From Streptomyces sp. WMMB 322 (lineage in GTDB: Bacteria; Actinomycetota; Actinomycetes; Streptomycetales; Streptomycetaceae): a stretch of 64,000 nucleotides of DNA. Numbering within the stretch: position 1 is the first letter of the stretch; the number at the start of each line of letters is the position of its first letter. A program made the translations under genes and the position numbers. Where the stretch lies: assembly GCF_900090145.1 (NCBI RefSeq), contig NZ_FMHI01000001.1, forward strand, positions 62,001 to 126,000, written 5' to 3'. Shown here one piece after another: positions 17,158 through 26,455 of this stretch. The notes beneath the pieces are model-generated. The model worked only from the letters and a program-made list of their open reading frames with translations. It was not told the DNA's origin and did no database searches.

Positions 17158-17982
17158 ATGGTGGCCATGAAGGTGCTGATCGTCGACGACGAGCCCGCCG
17201 TGCGGGACGCGCTGCGCCGCAGCCTCGCCTTCGAGGGCTACGGGACCGAACTCGCCGGGGACGGTCTGGAGGCCCTGGAGAAGGCGGCGTCGTACGGACC
17301 GGACCTGATCCTGCTCGACGTGCTGATGCCGCGCATGGACGGGCTGTCCGTCGCGCGCCGCCTGCGCGACACGGGCCGGCGCACGCCCATCCTGATGCTG
17401 ACGGCGCGCGACACGGTCGGCGACCGCGTCACGGGCCTCGACGCCGGAGCGGACGACTATCTCGTCAAGCCGTTCGAGCTGGACGAACTGCTGGCGCGCA
17501 TACGGGCACTGCTGCGGCGCACCTCGTACGCACGGGAGCAGGCGGGCGCCGGCGTCGGCGGGGACGGCCGGGGGCACCTCCCCCCGGGCCTGCGGCCCTG
17601 GGGGAGGCACCCCCAGGGCAGCAATGCCCAGGGGGAGGGCGTGAGCGGCGCTCCCGCAGGCCGCGGTGCCGGCCCCGAATCCCTCGTCTTCGGCGATCTG
17701 CGGATGGACCTGGGAACGATGGAGGTGTCCAGGGGCCCGCGCACGGTGGAGCTGAGCCGCACCGAGTACATGCTGCTGGAGATGTTCCTCTCGCACCCGC
17801 GCCAGGTGCTCACGCGGGAGCAGATCCTCAAGTCCGTCTGGGGTTTCGACTTCGAGCCGTCGTCCAACTCCCTGGACGTGTACGTGATGTATCTGCGCCG
17901 CAAGACCGAGGCCGGGGGTGAGTCCCGTCTCGTTCACACGGTGCGGGGCGTCGGATACGTGCTCAGGGACGACGGGGCGTGA
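17158..17982 (+). CDS. OmpR-family response regulator (CssR-like)
   Basis: DNA-binding response regulator of a two-component pair. Receiver domain at about 4-120 (VLIVDDEP; phospho-acceptor Asp54 in ILLDVLMP; Lys104 in YLVKPF). Winged helix at about 185-272 ([33 protein letters not shown]). The linker is unusually long (about 125-180) because DNA of the dispersed GC-rich palindromic family, 17562-17640, is read through in frame. Position between a LacI gene and a kinase matches S. coelicolor SCO4156 (CssR, secretion stress), by memory. ATG 17158 or the ATG nine bases later may be used. The kinase gene overlaps by four bases. Confidence 0.88.
   Translation: MVAMKVLIVDDEPAVRDALRRSLAFEGYGTELAGDGLEALEKAASYGPDLILLDVLMPRMDGLSVARRLRDTGRRTPILMLTARDTVGDRVTGLDAGADDYLVKPFELDELLARIRALLRRTSYAREQAGAGVGGDGRGHLPPGLRPWGRHPQGSNAQGEGVSGAPAGRGAGPESLVFGDLRMDLGTMEVSRGPRTVELSRTEYMLLEMFLSHPRQVLTREQILKSVWGFDFEPSSNSLDVYVMYLRRKTEAGGESRLVHTVRGVGYVLRDDGA
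17562..17640. repeat. Palindromic repeat inserted inside the CssR-like gene
   Basis: Two consecutive hairpins: CCCCGGGCCTGCGGCCCTGGGG with flanking CACCTCC/GGAGG, then ACCCCCAGGGC-N5-GCCCAGGGGGAGG. They are the same type as the intergenic copies at 7214 and 8521. The sequence keeps the reading frame and codes [20 protein letters not shown] in the linker. Confidence 0.7.
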
Positions 17983-19592
17983 GACTGCCGCGTGCGGCGG
18001 GCGCGAAACGCCGGTTCCGGCTGCCGGCTCCGGCGCTGCGTTCCCGTCTGGCGATGCTCGCGGCGGTGACGGTCGCGCTCGCGGTGGCGGCGTGCGCGAC
18101 GGCCTGCTGGTTCCTCGTGAGGGCACAGTTGATCGGTTCGCTGGACGAGTCGCTGCGCAGCAACAGCCGTGTCGACCCCAGCTTCGTCGTCGGTCAGCTC
18201 ACTTCCGGCCAGTGTTCGCCGGCCGACGAGAGAGCCCCCAACCCCTTCGACGCGACCGTCCAGGTCGTCGACCGGCACGGCAGGAGCTGCGTGATCGTCG
18301 GCAGCAGGGTCGAGGTCTCGCAGGGCGACGAGCGCGTGGCGGAGCACCGGCAGGACGAGTCGGTGCACACCGCCCGCAGCGAGGGCGGCTCCGGGCCCGA
18401 CTACCGGGTGCTGACCACGCCCGTCGAGGGCACCGACGTGGCGGTTTCGGTGGCGCGGCCGCTCACGGAGACCGACAGGTCCCTGCGGAACCTCGCGCTG
18501 ATCCTCGCGCTCGTCGGAGGCACCGGCGTGTTCGCCGCCGCCGGGGCGGGGGTCGTGCTGGCGCGGGCGGGGCTGCGGCCCGTGGACCGGCTCACCGGCG
18601 CCGTCGAGCACATCGCCCGTACGGAGGACCTCGGTGTGAGCATTCCCGCCGAGGGAAACGACGAGATCGCCCGCCTCTCACGTTCGTTCAACTCGATGAC
18701 GGCGGCGCTGGCCTCCTCGCGCGAGCTGCAGCAGCAGCTCATCGCCGACGCGGGGCACGAGCTGCGCACTCCGCTGACCTCGCTCCGTACCAACATCGAA
18801 CTCCTCGTGCGGAGCGAGGAGACGGGCCGTTCGCTGCCCGCGGAGGACCGCCGGGCGCTGCTGGAGTCGGTCAGGGCGCAGATGAGCGAACTCGGGGCGC
18901 TCGTCGGGGACTTGCAGGAACTCTCCCGTGAGATGCCGCCGTTCGGCGGCCCGGTCGCGGGCATCGCGCTGCACGACATCACCGAACGGGCCGCGGAACG
19001 CGTGCGGTTGCGCAGCGCCGGCATCCCGGTCACGGTGCGGACGGAGCCGTGGTACGTGCACGGGGAGCCGGCGGCGCTGGAGCGTTCCGTCGTCAACCTG
19101 CTCGACAACGCGGTGAAGTTCAGCCCGGAGGGCGGCACCGTCGAGGCCGTGCTGAGCGGGGGCACGCTGTGGGTGCGCGATCGCGGTCCGGGCATCGCGG
19201 AAGACGAACTCCCTTATGTCTTCGACCGGTTCTGGCGTTCCCCGTCGGCGCGGAGTCAGCCGGGCTCGGGGCTCGGGCTGTCCATCGTGGCCCGTACGGC
19301 GCGGCAGTCGGGCGGTGAGGTCTCCCTGGAGCCGGCGGAGGGCGGCGGCACGGTGGCGGTGCTGGACCTGCCGGGATCGCCGGAGCCCGAGCCCGAGCCC
19401 GAGCCCGAGGCCGGGGCCGAGCCCGAGCCCGAGCCCGGGGCCGGGGCCGGTGCCGGGGCCGGGGCCGGTGCGGAGACCGGCGGTGCGACGGCGCCCGGCC
19501 CAGGGACGGCGCCCGGGACGGTGCCCGAGGCTCGACCCGAACCTGGGACCGGCCGGGGGCGCGCGGCACCGCGGCCGGAGCGGAAAGCTTGA
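17979..19592 (+). CDS. Membrane sensor histidine kinase (CssS-like)
   Basis: 537 residues. Two membrane helices (about 24-48 and 172-196) flank a ~120-residue extracytoplasmic sensor, followed by HAMP (about 197-250). HisKA carries His260 in [10 protein letters not shown]. The HATPase domain has [11 protein letters not shown] (N box), [20 protein letters not shown] and GSGLGLSIV. The last ~70 residues are a low-complexity tail of Glu-Pro and Gly-Ala repeats. GTG 17979 overlaps the regulator's stop, so the two are coupled. It resembles S. coelicolor CssS (SCO4155), which responds to secretion stress; here no HtrA protease gene adjoins. Confidence 0.88.
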   Translation: MRLPRAAGAKRRFRLPAPALRSRLAMLAAVTVALAVAACATACWFLVRAQLIGSLDESLRSNSRVDPSFVVGQLTSGQCSPADERAPNPFDATVQVVDRHGRSCVIVGSRVEVSQGDERVAEHRQDESVHTARSEGGSGPDYRVLTTPVEGTDVAVSVARPLTETDRSLRNLALILALVGGTGVFAAAGAGVVLARAGLRPVDRLTGAVEHIARTEDLGVSIPAEGNDEIARLSRSFNSMTAALASSRELQQQLIADAGHELRTPLTSLRTNIELLVRSEETGRSLPAEDRRALLESVRAQMSELGALVGDLQELSREMPPFGGPVAGIALHDITERAAERVRLRSAGIPVTVRTEPWYVHGEPAALERSVVNLLDNAVKFSPEGGTVEAVLSGGTLWVRDRGPGIAEDELPYVFDRFWRSPSARSQPGSGLGLSIVARTARQSGGEVSLEPAEGGGTVAVLDLPGSPEPEPEPEPEAGAEPEPEPGAGAGAGAGAGAETGGATAPGPGTAPGTVPEARPEPGTGRGRAAPRPERKA

Positions 19593-19702
19593 CTTCAACT
19601 GAACTTCATGTCTGAACCTGGCTCGGTCACTCGCGGCAGCCGCACGTCACGGCGTGCCCACAGGAAGCCGCAACCCGGAGACCGAGCAGAGGGAGCAGAC
19701 TC

Positions 19703-20419
19703 ATGACAGGCGCATCGGACACGGCAGGCACAGCAGGTACGGCAGGCACGGCAGGAACCGCGGGCACGGCGGAGACCGGGGAAGGGACGGCGGCCACCGC
19801 CGGAGGGCCGGAGAGGCCCGGCGGGCTCCTGCGGCTGGCCGTCATCGTCGGCAGCGTCAGGGCGGGCCGGTTCGGCCCGGTCGTCTCGGCCTGGTTCGCC
19901 GACGAGGCGCGCAAGTACGGCTCCTATGACGTCGACGTCATCGACCTCGCCGAGGCGGAACACGAACTGCCCGTCGCCTTCCCGGAGTTCGGCACGCCGC
20001 TGCCGCCGCGGGTGGCGGCCGTGCACAGTGGGCTGTCCCGGCGGCTCGGCGCTGCGGACGCCTTCGTGATCGTCACTCCCGAGTACAACCACAGCTTCCC
20101 GGCGGCGCTGAAGAACACGATCGACTGGTTCCGTGACGAGTGGCAGGCCAAGCCGGCCGGGTTCGTCTCGTACGGCGGAATGGCGGGCGGCCAGCGCGCC
20201 GTGGAGCATCTGCGGCAGGTCTTCGCCGAACTGCACACCGTCACCGTCCGCGAGACGCTCAGCTTCCACACGGCGTGGGAGCGCTTCGACGAGGACGGCC
20301 GCCCCCGCGACGAGGAGGGCAGCGCGGCCGCCGCCAAGGGGATGCTGCGCCAGCTGGAGTGGTGGGGGAACGCGCTGCGTGAGGCGCGCGCCAACTCCCC
20401 GTACGGTTCCGCTGCTTGA
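19703..20419 (+). CDS. NADPH-dependent FMN reductase family protein
   Basis: Flavodoxin-like oxidoreductase of 238 residues. FMN phosphate-binding loop VIVGSVRAGRFGPVV (about 48-62) and the signature TPEYNHSFPAALKNTIDW (about 117-134). The first ~45 residues are a Gly-Thr-Ala repeat (TAGTAGTAGTAGTAE) derived from a short tandem repeat in the DNA, absent from typical family members; a downstream start cannot be excluded. Substrates in the family include quinones, azo dyes and chromate. It stands alone after the CssS-like kinase. Confidence 0.82.
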   Translation: MTGASDTAGTAGTAGTAGTAGTAETGEGTAATAGGPERPGGLLRLAVIVGSVRAGRFGPVVSAWFADEARKYGSYDVDVIDLAEAEHELPVAFPEFGTPLPPRVAAVHSGLSRRLGAADAFVIVTPEYNHSFPAALKNTIDWFRDEWQAKPAGFVSYGGMAGGQRAVEHLRQVFAELHTVTVRETLSFHTAWERFDEDGRPRDEEGSAAAAKGMLRQLEWWGNALREARANSPYGSAA

Positions 20420-20549
20420 CCTCGGAGGCGGCCGTCCGTCACGGACCGGGGCGGGACCTCGGCGTCGCCGCCTCGTTCGTGACGGACGGGAGGTCGGCGG
20501 GAGGTGGGCGGGAGATGGAGTGTCGTCGGCGTCTCGTAAGGTCGTGTTC

Positions 20550-21467
20550 ATGAGCGACGTGGTGGTAGTGGATGAGGCGTCGGCCGACGTCGTGCGGGAT
20601 GCGCAGTCGCTGATCGACGAGTCGGCCCGTACGGACGGTCAGTCCCCCCTCTCCGAGCAGGGCCGGCTCCAGCTGCGCGGCGGGCCGCGTGCCGGCGTGC
20701 GGCATCTCCTGCTGCGGCAGGACGGCGAACTCGTCGGCTACGCACAGCTCGAGGACACCGATCCCGTCGAACCGCCGACCGGCGAGTTCGCGGTTCACCC
20801 CGCGCACCGCGGACGCGGCTACGGGCGTCAGCTCGGGCAGGCACTGCTGAAGGAGTCCGGCAAGCGGCTGCGCGTGTGGGCGCACGGCGGCCACCCCGCC
20901 GCACGGCATCTGGCGCAGGTGCTCGGGCTCAGCCTGTTCCGCGAACTGCGCCAGATGCGGCGCCCGTTGACCGCGTCCGCCGTCTCGGCTTCCGTGCCCG
21001 AGCTGCCGGAGCCGGTGTTCCCCGAGGGGGTCACGCTTCGCACCTTCCGTCCCGGTGAGGACGACGCGGCCTGGCTGGCCCTGAACGCCTCGTCGTTCGC
21101 GCACCACCCCGAGCAGGGCAGCCTCACCCAGCGCGACCTGGACGACAGGAAGGCGCAGCCCTGGTTCGACCCGTCGGGTTTCTTCCTCGCCGAGCGGGAG
21201 GGCACGCTGGTCGGCTTCCACTGGACGAAGGTGCACAGCGCGGAGCAGCTCGGCGAGGTCTATGTGCTGGGTGTGGCTCCCGGGGAGCAGGGCGGCGGGC
21301 TCGGCAAGGCGCTCACGGCGGTCGGGCTGCGCCACCTGGAGCGTGACAGGGGGCTGCCGACCGCGATGCTCTACGTCGACGCGGACAATTTCGCCGCCGT
21401 CAGCGTCTACGAACGGCTGGGTTTCACGACGTACGAGACGGACCTGATGTACCGCACGGAGAGCTGA
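20550..21467 (+). CDS. mshD: Mycothiol synthase
   Basis: Last enzyme of mycothiol synthesis: acetylates Cys-GlcN-Ins with acetyl-CoA. 305 residues form two tandem GNAT domains, N-terminal (about 1-140, TGEFAVHPAHRGRGYGRQL) and C-terminal active (about 150-305, VYVLGVAPGEQGGGLGKALT; YVDADNFAAVSVYERLGF). Both acetyl-CoA loops are visible. mshA lies 6 kb away in the same window. The start ATG 20550 matches the family (MSDVVVVDEA). Confidence 0.93.
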   Translation: MSDVVVVDEASADVVRDAQSLIDESARTDGQSPLSEQGRLQLRGGPRAGVRHLLLRQDGELVGYAQLEDTDPVEPPTGEFAVHPAHRGRGYGRQLGQALLKESGKRLRVWAHGGHPAARHLAQVLGLSLFRELRQMRRPLTASAVSASVPELPEPVFPEGVTLRTFRPGEDDAAWLALNASSFAHHPEQGSLTQRDLDDRKAQPWFDPSGFFLAEREGTLVGFHWTKVHSAEQLGEVYVLGVAPGEQGGGLGKALTAVGLRHLERDRGLPTAMLYVDADNFAAVSVYERLGFTTYETDLMYRTES

Positions 21468-21807
21468 CCGGCCCCGCGGGGGCTGACACGGATGCACCCA
21501 CGGGGCCGGCGGGGCGGCCGGAATGCCGTACCGTCCCCTGCGGCCCGGCTCCGTGCCGGCACCCTCCGGCGTGCGGCTGCGTGCCGGACCCGGTCCGGGC
21601 GCGGGGACGCTCGCGAGGACTCCCGCGGGGACGCTCGCGAGGACTCCCGCGGCGTGTGCCGGTGGTGTGGCGCTCGCCCGGTGGCCATGTGGGCGTAACC
21701 GCTGATTAAGACGGGCTTGTGAGCATCGCGGAATGCAGCTCCCCTCCCGTCGTCGCCTCCGCGCCCTACCCCCTGCCGCAGTCGCCGGCGCGCGGAACAA
21801 TGGAGTG
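21468..21807. other. Region between mshD and ppk with a 24-bp tandem repeat
   Basis: 340 bp with no credible gene. It contains two identical 24-bp units (21601-21624, 21625-21648; GCGGGGACGCTCGCGAGGAC plus TCCC). The ppk promoter should lie near 21700-21790. I looked for PhoP binding repeats (GTTCACC at 11-bp spacing) and saw none. Confidence 0.5.
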
Positions 21808-24162
21808 ATGAGCGAGCCCACCTCGCGAGCCCCGTCCGAGTCCCCCTCATCCGCCGAATCCCGCCCCGGAAGCCTCCAGGGCCCCGACGACGACAACCGT
21901 GACGGCGTCGCGTACGCCGCCCCGTCCGCCCCGTCCGCCCCGTCCGCCCCGTCCGCCCCGTCCGCCCCGTCCGCCCTGCCCACCGGCCGCAACGGCGGCA
22001 CCGTCCCCGACCTCGCCCCGGATCTCGACTCCGACCCGGACATCTACCCGGCGGACGCCGCGGCCGGGCAGGCGGACGGCGGCGCGGACGATCTGCCCCA
22101 CGACCGGTTCCTCGACCGTGAACGCAGCTGGCTGGCGTTCAACGAAAGAGTGCTGGAGCTCGCCGAGGACGAGGAGGTGCCGCTGCTGGAGCGCGCCAAC
22201 TTCCTCGCGATCTTCGCCAGCAACCTGGACGAGTTCTTCATGGTCCGCGTGGCCGGTCTCAAGCGCCGCATCGCGACCGGCGTCGCCACCCGCTCCGCGT
22301 CCGGACTCCAGCCGCGTGAGGTCCTGGACCAGATCTGGACGCGCTCGCGCGAGCTGATGGCCCGGCACGCCGGCTGCTACCAGCGCGTCATCGCACCGGC
22401 CCTCGCCGAGGAGGGCCTGCACCTGATCCGCTGGGACGGGCTGACGGACAAGGAGCAGGCACGCCTCTTCACCCTCTTCCGGCAGCGGATCTACCCGGTG
22501 CTCACGCCGCTCGCCGTCGACCCGGCGCACCCCTTCCCGTACATCTCCGGGCTCTCCCTCAACCTCGCCGTCGTCGTGCGCAACCCGGTCAGCGGCCACC
22601 AGCACTTCGCACGCGTGAAGGTTCCGCCGCTGCTCTCGCGTTTCCTGGAGGCCTCGCCGCACCGGTACGTGCCCGTCGAGGACGTCATCGCCGCGCACCT
22701 GGAGGAGCTGTTCCCCGGCATGGAGGTGCTGGGGCACCACATGTTCCGGGTGACGCGCAACGAGGACCTGGAGGTGGAGGAGGACGACGTCGAGAACCTT
22801 CTCCATGCGTTGGAGAAGGAGCTGCTGCGCCGCCGCTTCGGCCCTCCGGTGCGCCTGGAGGTCGAGGAGTCGATCGACCCCCACGTGCTGGACCTGCTCG
22901 TGCGGGAGCTCAACGTCTCCGAGGCCGAGGTCTGTCCGCTGCCGGGGCCGCTGGACCTGACGGGCCTGTCCGGGATCGTCCACGACCTGGACCGGCCGGA
23001 CCTGAAGTACCCGAAGTTCGTGGCGGGCACGCAGCGCGATCTGGCCCAGGTGGAGTCCGCGCAGCCGCCGGACGTCTTCGCCGCGCTGCGCGAGCGTGAC
23101 GTGCTGCTGCACCACCCCTACGACTCCTTCTCCACCTCCGTCCAGGCCTTCCTGGAGCAGGCTGCGGCGGACCCGGACGTACTGGCGATCAAGCAGACGC
23201 TGTACCGCACCTCCGGCGACTCGCCGATCGTCGACGCCCTGATAGACGCCGCCGAGTCCGGGAAGCAGGTGCTGGTGCTCGTCGAGATCAAGGCACGCTT
23301 CGACGAGCAGGCCAACATCAAGTGGGCGCGGAAGCTGGAGGAGTCCGGCTGCCACGTCGTGCACGGCCTGGTCGGGCTCAAGACGCACGGCAAGCTGTCG
23401 CTGGTGGTGCGGCAGGAGGGGGACACGCTGCGCCGCTACGCCCACGTCGGCACCGGCAACTACCACCCCAAGACGGCACGCCTCTACGAGGACCTGGGGC
23501 TGCTCACCGCGGACCAGGATGTCGGCGCGGACCTGTCCGACCTGTTCAACCGGCTGTCCGGCTACTCGCGGCGCGAGACCTACCGGAGGCTGCTCGTCGC
23601 GCCCACCTCGCTGCGGGACGGGCTGATCGCGCGCATCCAGCGGGAGATCCACCAGCACCGCGCGGGAGAGCCGGCGTACGTGCGCTTCAAGGTCAACTCG
23701 ATCGTCGACGAGGCGGTCATCGACGCGCTCTACCGCGCCTCGCGCGCGGGCGTGCCCGTGGACCTGTGGGTGCGCGGCATCTGCGCGCTGCGCCCCGGCG
23801 TCCCGGGCCTGAGCGAGACGGTGCGGGTGCGCAGCGTCCTCGGGCGGTTCCTGGAGCACTCGCGGATATTCGCCTTCGGGAACGGCGGCGACCCGGAAGT
23901 GTGGCTCGGCAGCGCCGACATGATGCACCGCAACCTCGACCGCCGCATCGAGGCGCTCGTGCGCGTACCCGATCCCGCGCACCGGGTGGCGCTGACGAAG
24001 CTGCTGGATACGGGGATGTCCGACGAGACCAGTTCGTGGCACCTCGGTCCCGACGGGGAGTGGACGCGGCACGCGCACGACGCGGAGGGCCGCCCGCTGC
24101 GCAACATCCAGGAATCGATGATCGAGCGCCGCAGGCGCCGGCGCGGACCGGCGCCCGGCTGA
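21808..24162 (+). CDS. ppk: Polyphosphate kinase
   Basis: Reversibly polymerises ATP gamma-phosphate to polyphosphate. About 784 residues. A disordered N-terminus includes [17 protein letters not shown], made by a 9-bp DNA repeat. The PPK1 domains follow from [20 protein letters not shown] onward. The autophosphorylated His region [18 protein letters not shown] begins at about 546. [14 protein letters not shown] and [13 protein letters not shown] are further PPK1 motifs. The start is uncertain: ATG 21808 follows only GGAG at close spacing. A CHAD-domain protein follows by 45 bp. Confidence 0.93.
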   Translation: MSEPTSRAPSESPSSAESRPGSLQGPDDDNRDGVAYAAPSAPSAPSAPSAPSAPSALPTGRNGGTVPDLAPDLDSDPDIYPADAAAGQADGGADDLPHDRFLDRERSWLAFNERVLELAEDEEVPLLERANFLAIFASNLDEFFMVRVAGLKRRIATGVATRSASGLQPREVLDQIWTRSRELMARHAGCYQRVIAPALAEEGLHLIRWDGLTDKEQARLFTLFRQRIYPVLTPLAVDPAHPFPYISGLSLNLAVVVRNPVSGHQHFARVKVPPLLSRFLEASPHRYVPVEDVIAAHLEELFPGMEVLGHHMFRVTRNEDLEVEEDDVENLLHALEKELLRRRFGPPVRLEVEESIDPHVLDLLVRELNVSEAEVCPLPGPLDLTGLSGIVHDLDRPDLKYPKFVAGTQRDLAQVESAQPPDVFAALRERDVLLHHPYDSFSTSVQAFLEQAAADPDVLAIKQTLYRTSGDSPIVDALIDAAESGKQVLVLVEIKARFDEQANIKWARKLEESGCHVVHGLVGLKTHGKLSLVVRQEGDTLRRYAHVGTGNYHPKTARLYEDLGLLTADQDVGADLSDLFNRLSGYSRRETYRRLLVAPTSLRDGLIARIQREIHQHRAGEPAYVRFKVNSIVDEAVIDALYRASRAGVPVDLWVRGICALRPGVPGLSETVRVRSVLGRFLEHSRIFAFGNGGDPEVWLGSADMMHRNLDRRIEALVRVPDPAHRVALTKLLDTGMSDETSSWHLGPDGEWTRHAHDAEGRPLRNIQESMIERRRRRRGPAPG

Positions 24163-24207
24163 GGGACACGGAGTTCGCAACGACGGGGGTGAGGGGGTGA
24201 CGCAGCC

Positions 24208-25359
24208 GTGACGGGACAAGCGGGCGGTCTCGCCGTGCCCGCGGCGCTGGAGAGCGCCGATCCGGCCGGAGTGCTCAGCGAGAGCCTGCACGCGTGGGCG
24301 GCCGGCTTCATGCGCAGCCTGCGCATGCACCGGGAGAACGCGGGCAGCGCGCAGACGGCCGCCGCGGCGGAGGAAGCGGTGCGCCGGCTGCGGCGGGCGT
24401 CCCGGCGCATAGGCTCCGCGCTCCTCACGTACCGCCCGCTCGTCGACGCCGCCTGGGCGGACGAACTGAGCGGTGAGCTGCGCCATGTCTCGGGCACGCT
24501 CGCCCGCGAGCACCGCTGTGCCGCACGCCAGAGGCGGCTGCTCACCGCGCTGCACCGGCTGGCGGTCGAGGGAGCGGGCGGGGACCGGGCGGCGGCGCTG
24601 CTGGAGCGGCAGCACACCCTGGCCCGCAACCGCGCCCACTCGGCCGCGCTGGAGACGCTGGTCTCCTCCCGCTTCCACGCGGTCGCGGACGCGGTGGCCG
24701 TGCTGGCCTACGAGGTGCCGCTGGCGGCGGGCGCGGAAGAGGGCAGCGCGGCTGCAGTGCTGGTGCCGATGGCGGAACGCGCGAGGACGAGTCTCGTCCG
24801 CGCGGTCGAGGCTCTGCCGCCGTCGGCGCGGGCGTCGGCGCGGCCGCCGGAGGGGAAGGAGGCGCGCGACGGGCAGGAGACGCCGGAGGTCCCGCCGGCG
24901 CGGGGCGGCCCCGGCCTGCAGAGCAGGCAGGACGCCGCGTGGCTCGAGGTGCGGACTCTGCTGCGGCACCACCGTTACGCGCAGGAGGTGCTGCACACGG
25001 CCGGTGCTCCTCCCGACGCCACCGTCGGGTCCGCTTCCGGCGACCCCGGCGGCGGCGCGTCCGGTGCCGCCCGCCGCGGCAGCGAGGGCGGCGGCGAGGC
25101 GGGCCCGGACCCGCTGCTCAGGCAGGCGAGCGCCGCGCTCGACCGGTACCGCGACTCGGTGGAGGCGGCCGAGGCGGCCGCCGCTGCCGCCCGCACGCCC
25201 CGCATCGCACCCGCCACCGCGTACGCGCTCGGCGTGCTCCACGCGGGTCAGCGTCAGGAGGCCGAGGCGGCTCGGCGCGAGTTCGGCGTGCTGTGGCAGC
25301 GGGCGATGAAGGGCGAGCAGGCGGGGTCGCAGCGGGAAGCGGCACAGCAGGCCGTCTGA
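24208..25359 (+). CDS. CHAD-domain protein (polyphosphate-associated)
   Basis: 383-residue helical protein with the conserved-histidine alpha-helical (CHAD) pattern: LHAWAAGFMRSLRMHREN, AVRRLRRASRRIGSALLTY (His/Arg-rich helices, about 30-75) and LRHHRYAQEVL (about 252-262). CHAD domains bind polyphosphate, and its position just after ppk supports that. Two low-complexity insertions (about 205-235 and 268-300) split the domain. The start GTG 24208 has GAGGGGG upstream. Probably co-transcribed with ppk. Confidence 0.85.
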   Translation: MTGQAGGLAVPAALESADPAGVLSESLHAWAAGFMRSLRMHRENAGSAQTAAAAEEAVRRLRRASRRIGSALLTYRPLVDAAWADELSGELRHVSGTLAREHRCAARQRRLLTALHRLAVEGAGGDRAAALLERQHTLARNRAHSAALETLVSSRFHAVADAVAVLAYEVPLAAGAEEGSAAAVLVPMAERARTSLVRAVEALPPSARASARPPEGKEARDGQETPEVPPARGGPGLQSRQDAAWLEVRTLLRHHRYAQEVLHTAGAPPDATVGSASGDPGGGASGAARRGSEGGGEAGPDPLLRQASAALDRYRDSVEAAEAAAAAARTPRIAPATAYALGVLHAGQRQEAEAARREFGVLWQRAMKGEQAGSQREAAQQAV

Positions 25360-25375
25360 CCTGGTCAAGAGCGTT

Positions 25376-25421
25376 AGTTGAGTCTCCGGTTGTCAACTTT
25401 CCTCGGGTTGGTGTATATAAC
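25376..25421 (+). promoter_or_regulatory. hsp18 promoter with overlapping inverted repeat
   Basis: Inverted repeat AGTTGA (25376-25381) / TCAACT (25393-25398). It overlaps a -35-like TTGTCA (25390-25395), and a -10-like TATATA (25414-25419) follows at 18 bp. In 7-7-7 form, GTTGAGT-N7-TGTCAAC resembles a HAIR element (CTTGAGT-N7-ACTCAAG) in its left arm. Probably a heat-shock repressor site (HspR or RheA type). Confidence 0.45.
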
Positions 25422-25472
25422 AAGGCACATGGCATCGCACGACGTGCAATCCACGGAAGGAGATGACCAGTG

Positions 25473-25898
25473 ATGCTCATGCGTACCGACCCGTTCCGGG
25501 AGTTCGACCGCCTCACCCAGCAGGTCTTCGGAACCCAGTCGCGCCCTGCGGGGATGCCGATGGAGGCCTACCGCTCCGGCGACGAGTTCGTGATCCACTT
25601 CGACCTCCCCGGCGTCGCCCCCGAGACCATCGATCTCGACGTCGAGCGCAACGTGCTCACCGTCCACGCCGAGCGCCGCTCGCCCGCCCCCGAGGACGCG
25701 GAGCTGATCGCCGCGGAGCGCCCCTCGGGCCGCTTCAGCCGCCAGCTCTTCCTCGGCGACACCCTCGACTCCGAGCGCATCGACGCCTCCTACGACTCCG
25801 GTGTGCTGACCCTCCGGATCCCGGTCGCCGAACAGGCGAAACCCCGCAAGATCGAGATCAGCGGAGGCACTTCGGGTGCCAAGCAGATCTCCGGGTGA
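25473..25898 (+). CDS. Hsp20-family small heat-shock protein (HSP18-like)
   Basis: Small heat-shock chaperone of 141 residues. [20 protein letters not shown] opens the chain as in Streptomyces albus HSP18. The alpha-crystallin domain spans about 28-125 ([51 protein letters not shown]). GTG 25470, ATG 25473 and ATG 25479 are all in frame; AAGGAGA suits 25473. The region just upstream carries an inverted repeat over the promoter. Confidence 0.92.
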   Translation: MLMRTDPFREFDRLTQQVFGTQSRPAGMPMEAYRSGDEFVIHFDLPGVAPETIDLDVERNVLTVHAERRSPAPEDAELIAAERPSGRFSRQLFLGDTLDSERIDASYDSGVLTLRIPVAEQAKPRKIEISGGTSGAKQISG

Positions 25899-26014
25899 GA
25901 CCTGACTCTCATGTGATCTGCGACTCTGCTGCACATTTGAGGCCGCTCTCCTGGGCACGACGGAGAGCGGCCTCCAAGGTCGAACGGAAGAAAAAAGGAA
26001 AGGGACAAAAAGGT

Positions 26015-26413
26015 ATGCAATGGAGCGAACTAGTGGCCCAAGTTCGTGAGCACGGCCGGTACACCTCGGACGAGCAGACCAAGCAGGTCGTCCGGTTAAT
26101 ACTGTCGGCGCTCGGCGGTCACCTGAGCGACGAGGTCCGTGAGCAGGTCGCAGCGCAGCTGCCCGCCACGGCCGCGGAGTCGCTGAGGTACCAGCTGCCG
26201 GCGACGAAGCCGCTCACCGGCCCGGAGTTCGTCGAGTCGGTCCAGGGGCGCCTGCAGGGCGCGACGCCCGCGACGGCCCGCTGGGACGTCGGCTCGGTGC
26301 TGTCGGTGCTGGCGGACGTGTGCGGCGACGCCCTCACGGGCCAGGTGCTCGACGACCTGCCTCCCGGATACGCCCTGCTCTTCGGGCGGGCCGAACTGGC
26401 GAGCGCCGCCTGA
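26015..26413 (+). CDS. DUF2267 protein
   Basis: 132-residue helical protein with the DUF2267 pattern (HLSDEVREQVAAQLPATAAE, QLPATKPLTGPEFVESV, DLPPGYALLFGRAE). The domain is common in Actinobacteria and cyanobacteria, often next to stress genes; here it follows hsp18 by 116 bp. AAAGGAAAGGGA lies upstream of the ATG in a short, A-rich stretch unusual for this genome. It may be read from the hsp18 transcript or from its own promoter. Function unknown. Confidence 0.82.
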   Translation: MQWSELVAQVREHGRYTSDEQTKQVVRLILSALGGHLSDEVREQVAAQLPATAAESLRYQLPATKPLTGPEFVESVQGRLQGATPATARWDVGSVLSVLADVCGDALTGQVLDDLPPGYALLFGRAELASAA

Positions 26414-26455
26414 AGTGCGGCATCCGCGGTCTCTCCGCGCAGAGTTCAGCAGTGG

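Noticed and set aside
15469..18126. 885-codon open frame on the minus strand
   Set aside because: Opposite glnR, the LacI gene and the CssR-like gene, all of which have clear motifs. Composition is typical of an antisense shadow.
21468..21807. PHO box upstream of ppk
   Set aside because: ppk is PhoP-controlled in some Streptomyces, but I found no pair of GTTCACC-like units at 11-bp spacing here.
21847..25368. 1173-codon open frame on the minus strand
   Set aside because: It lies wholly opposite ppk and the CHAD gene, has Arg/Pro/His-rich low-complexity composition, and no domain motifs. It is an open-frame artefact of very high G+C.
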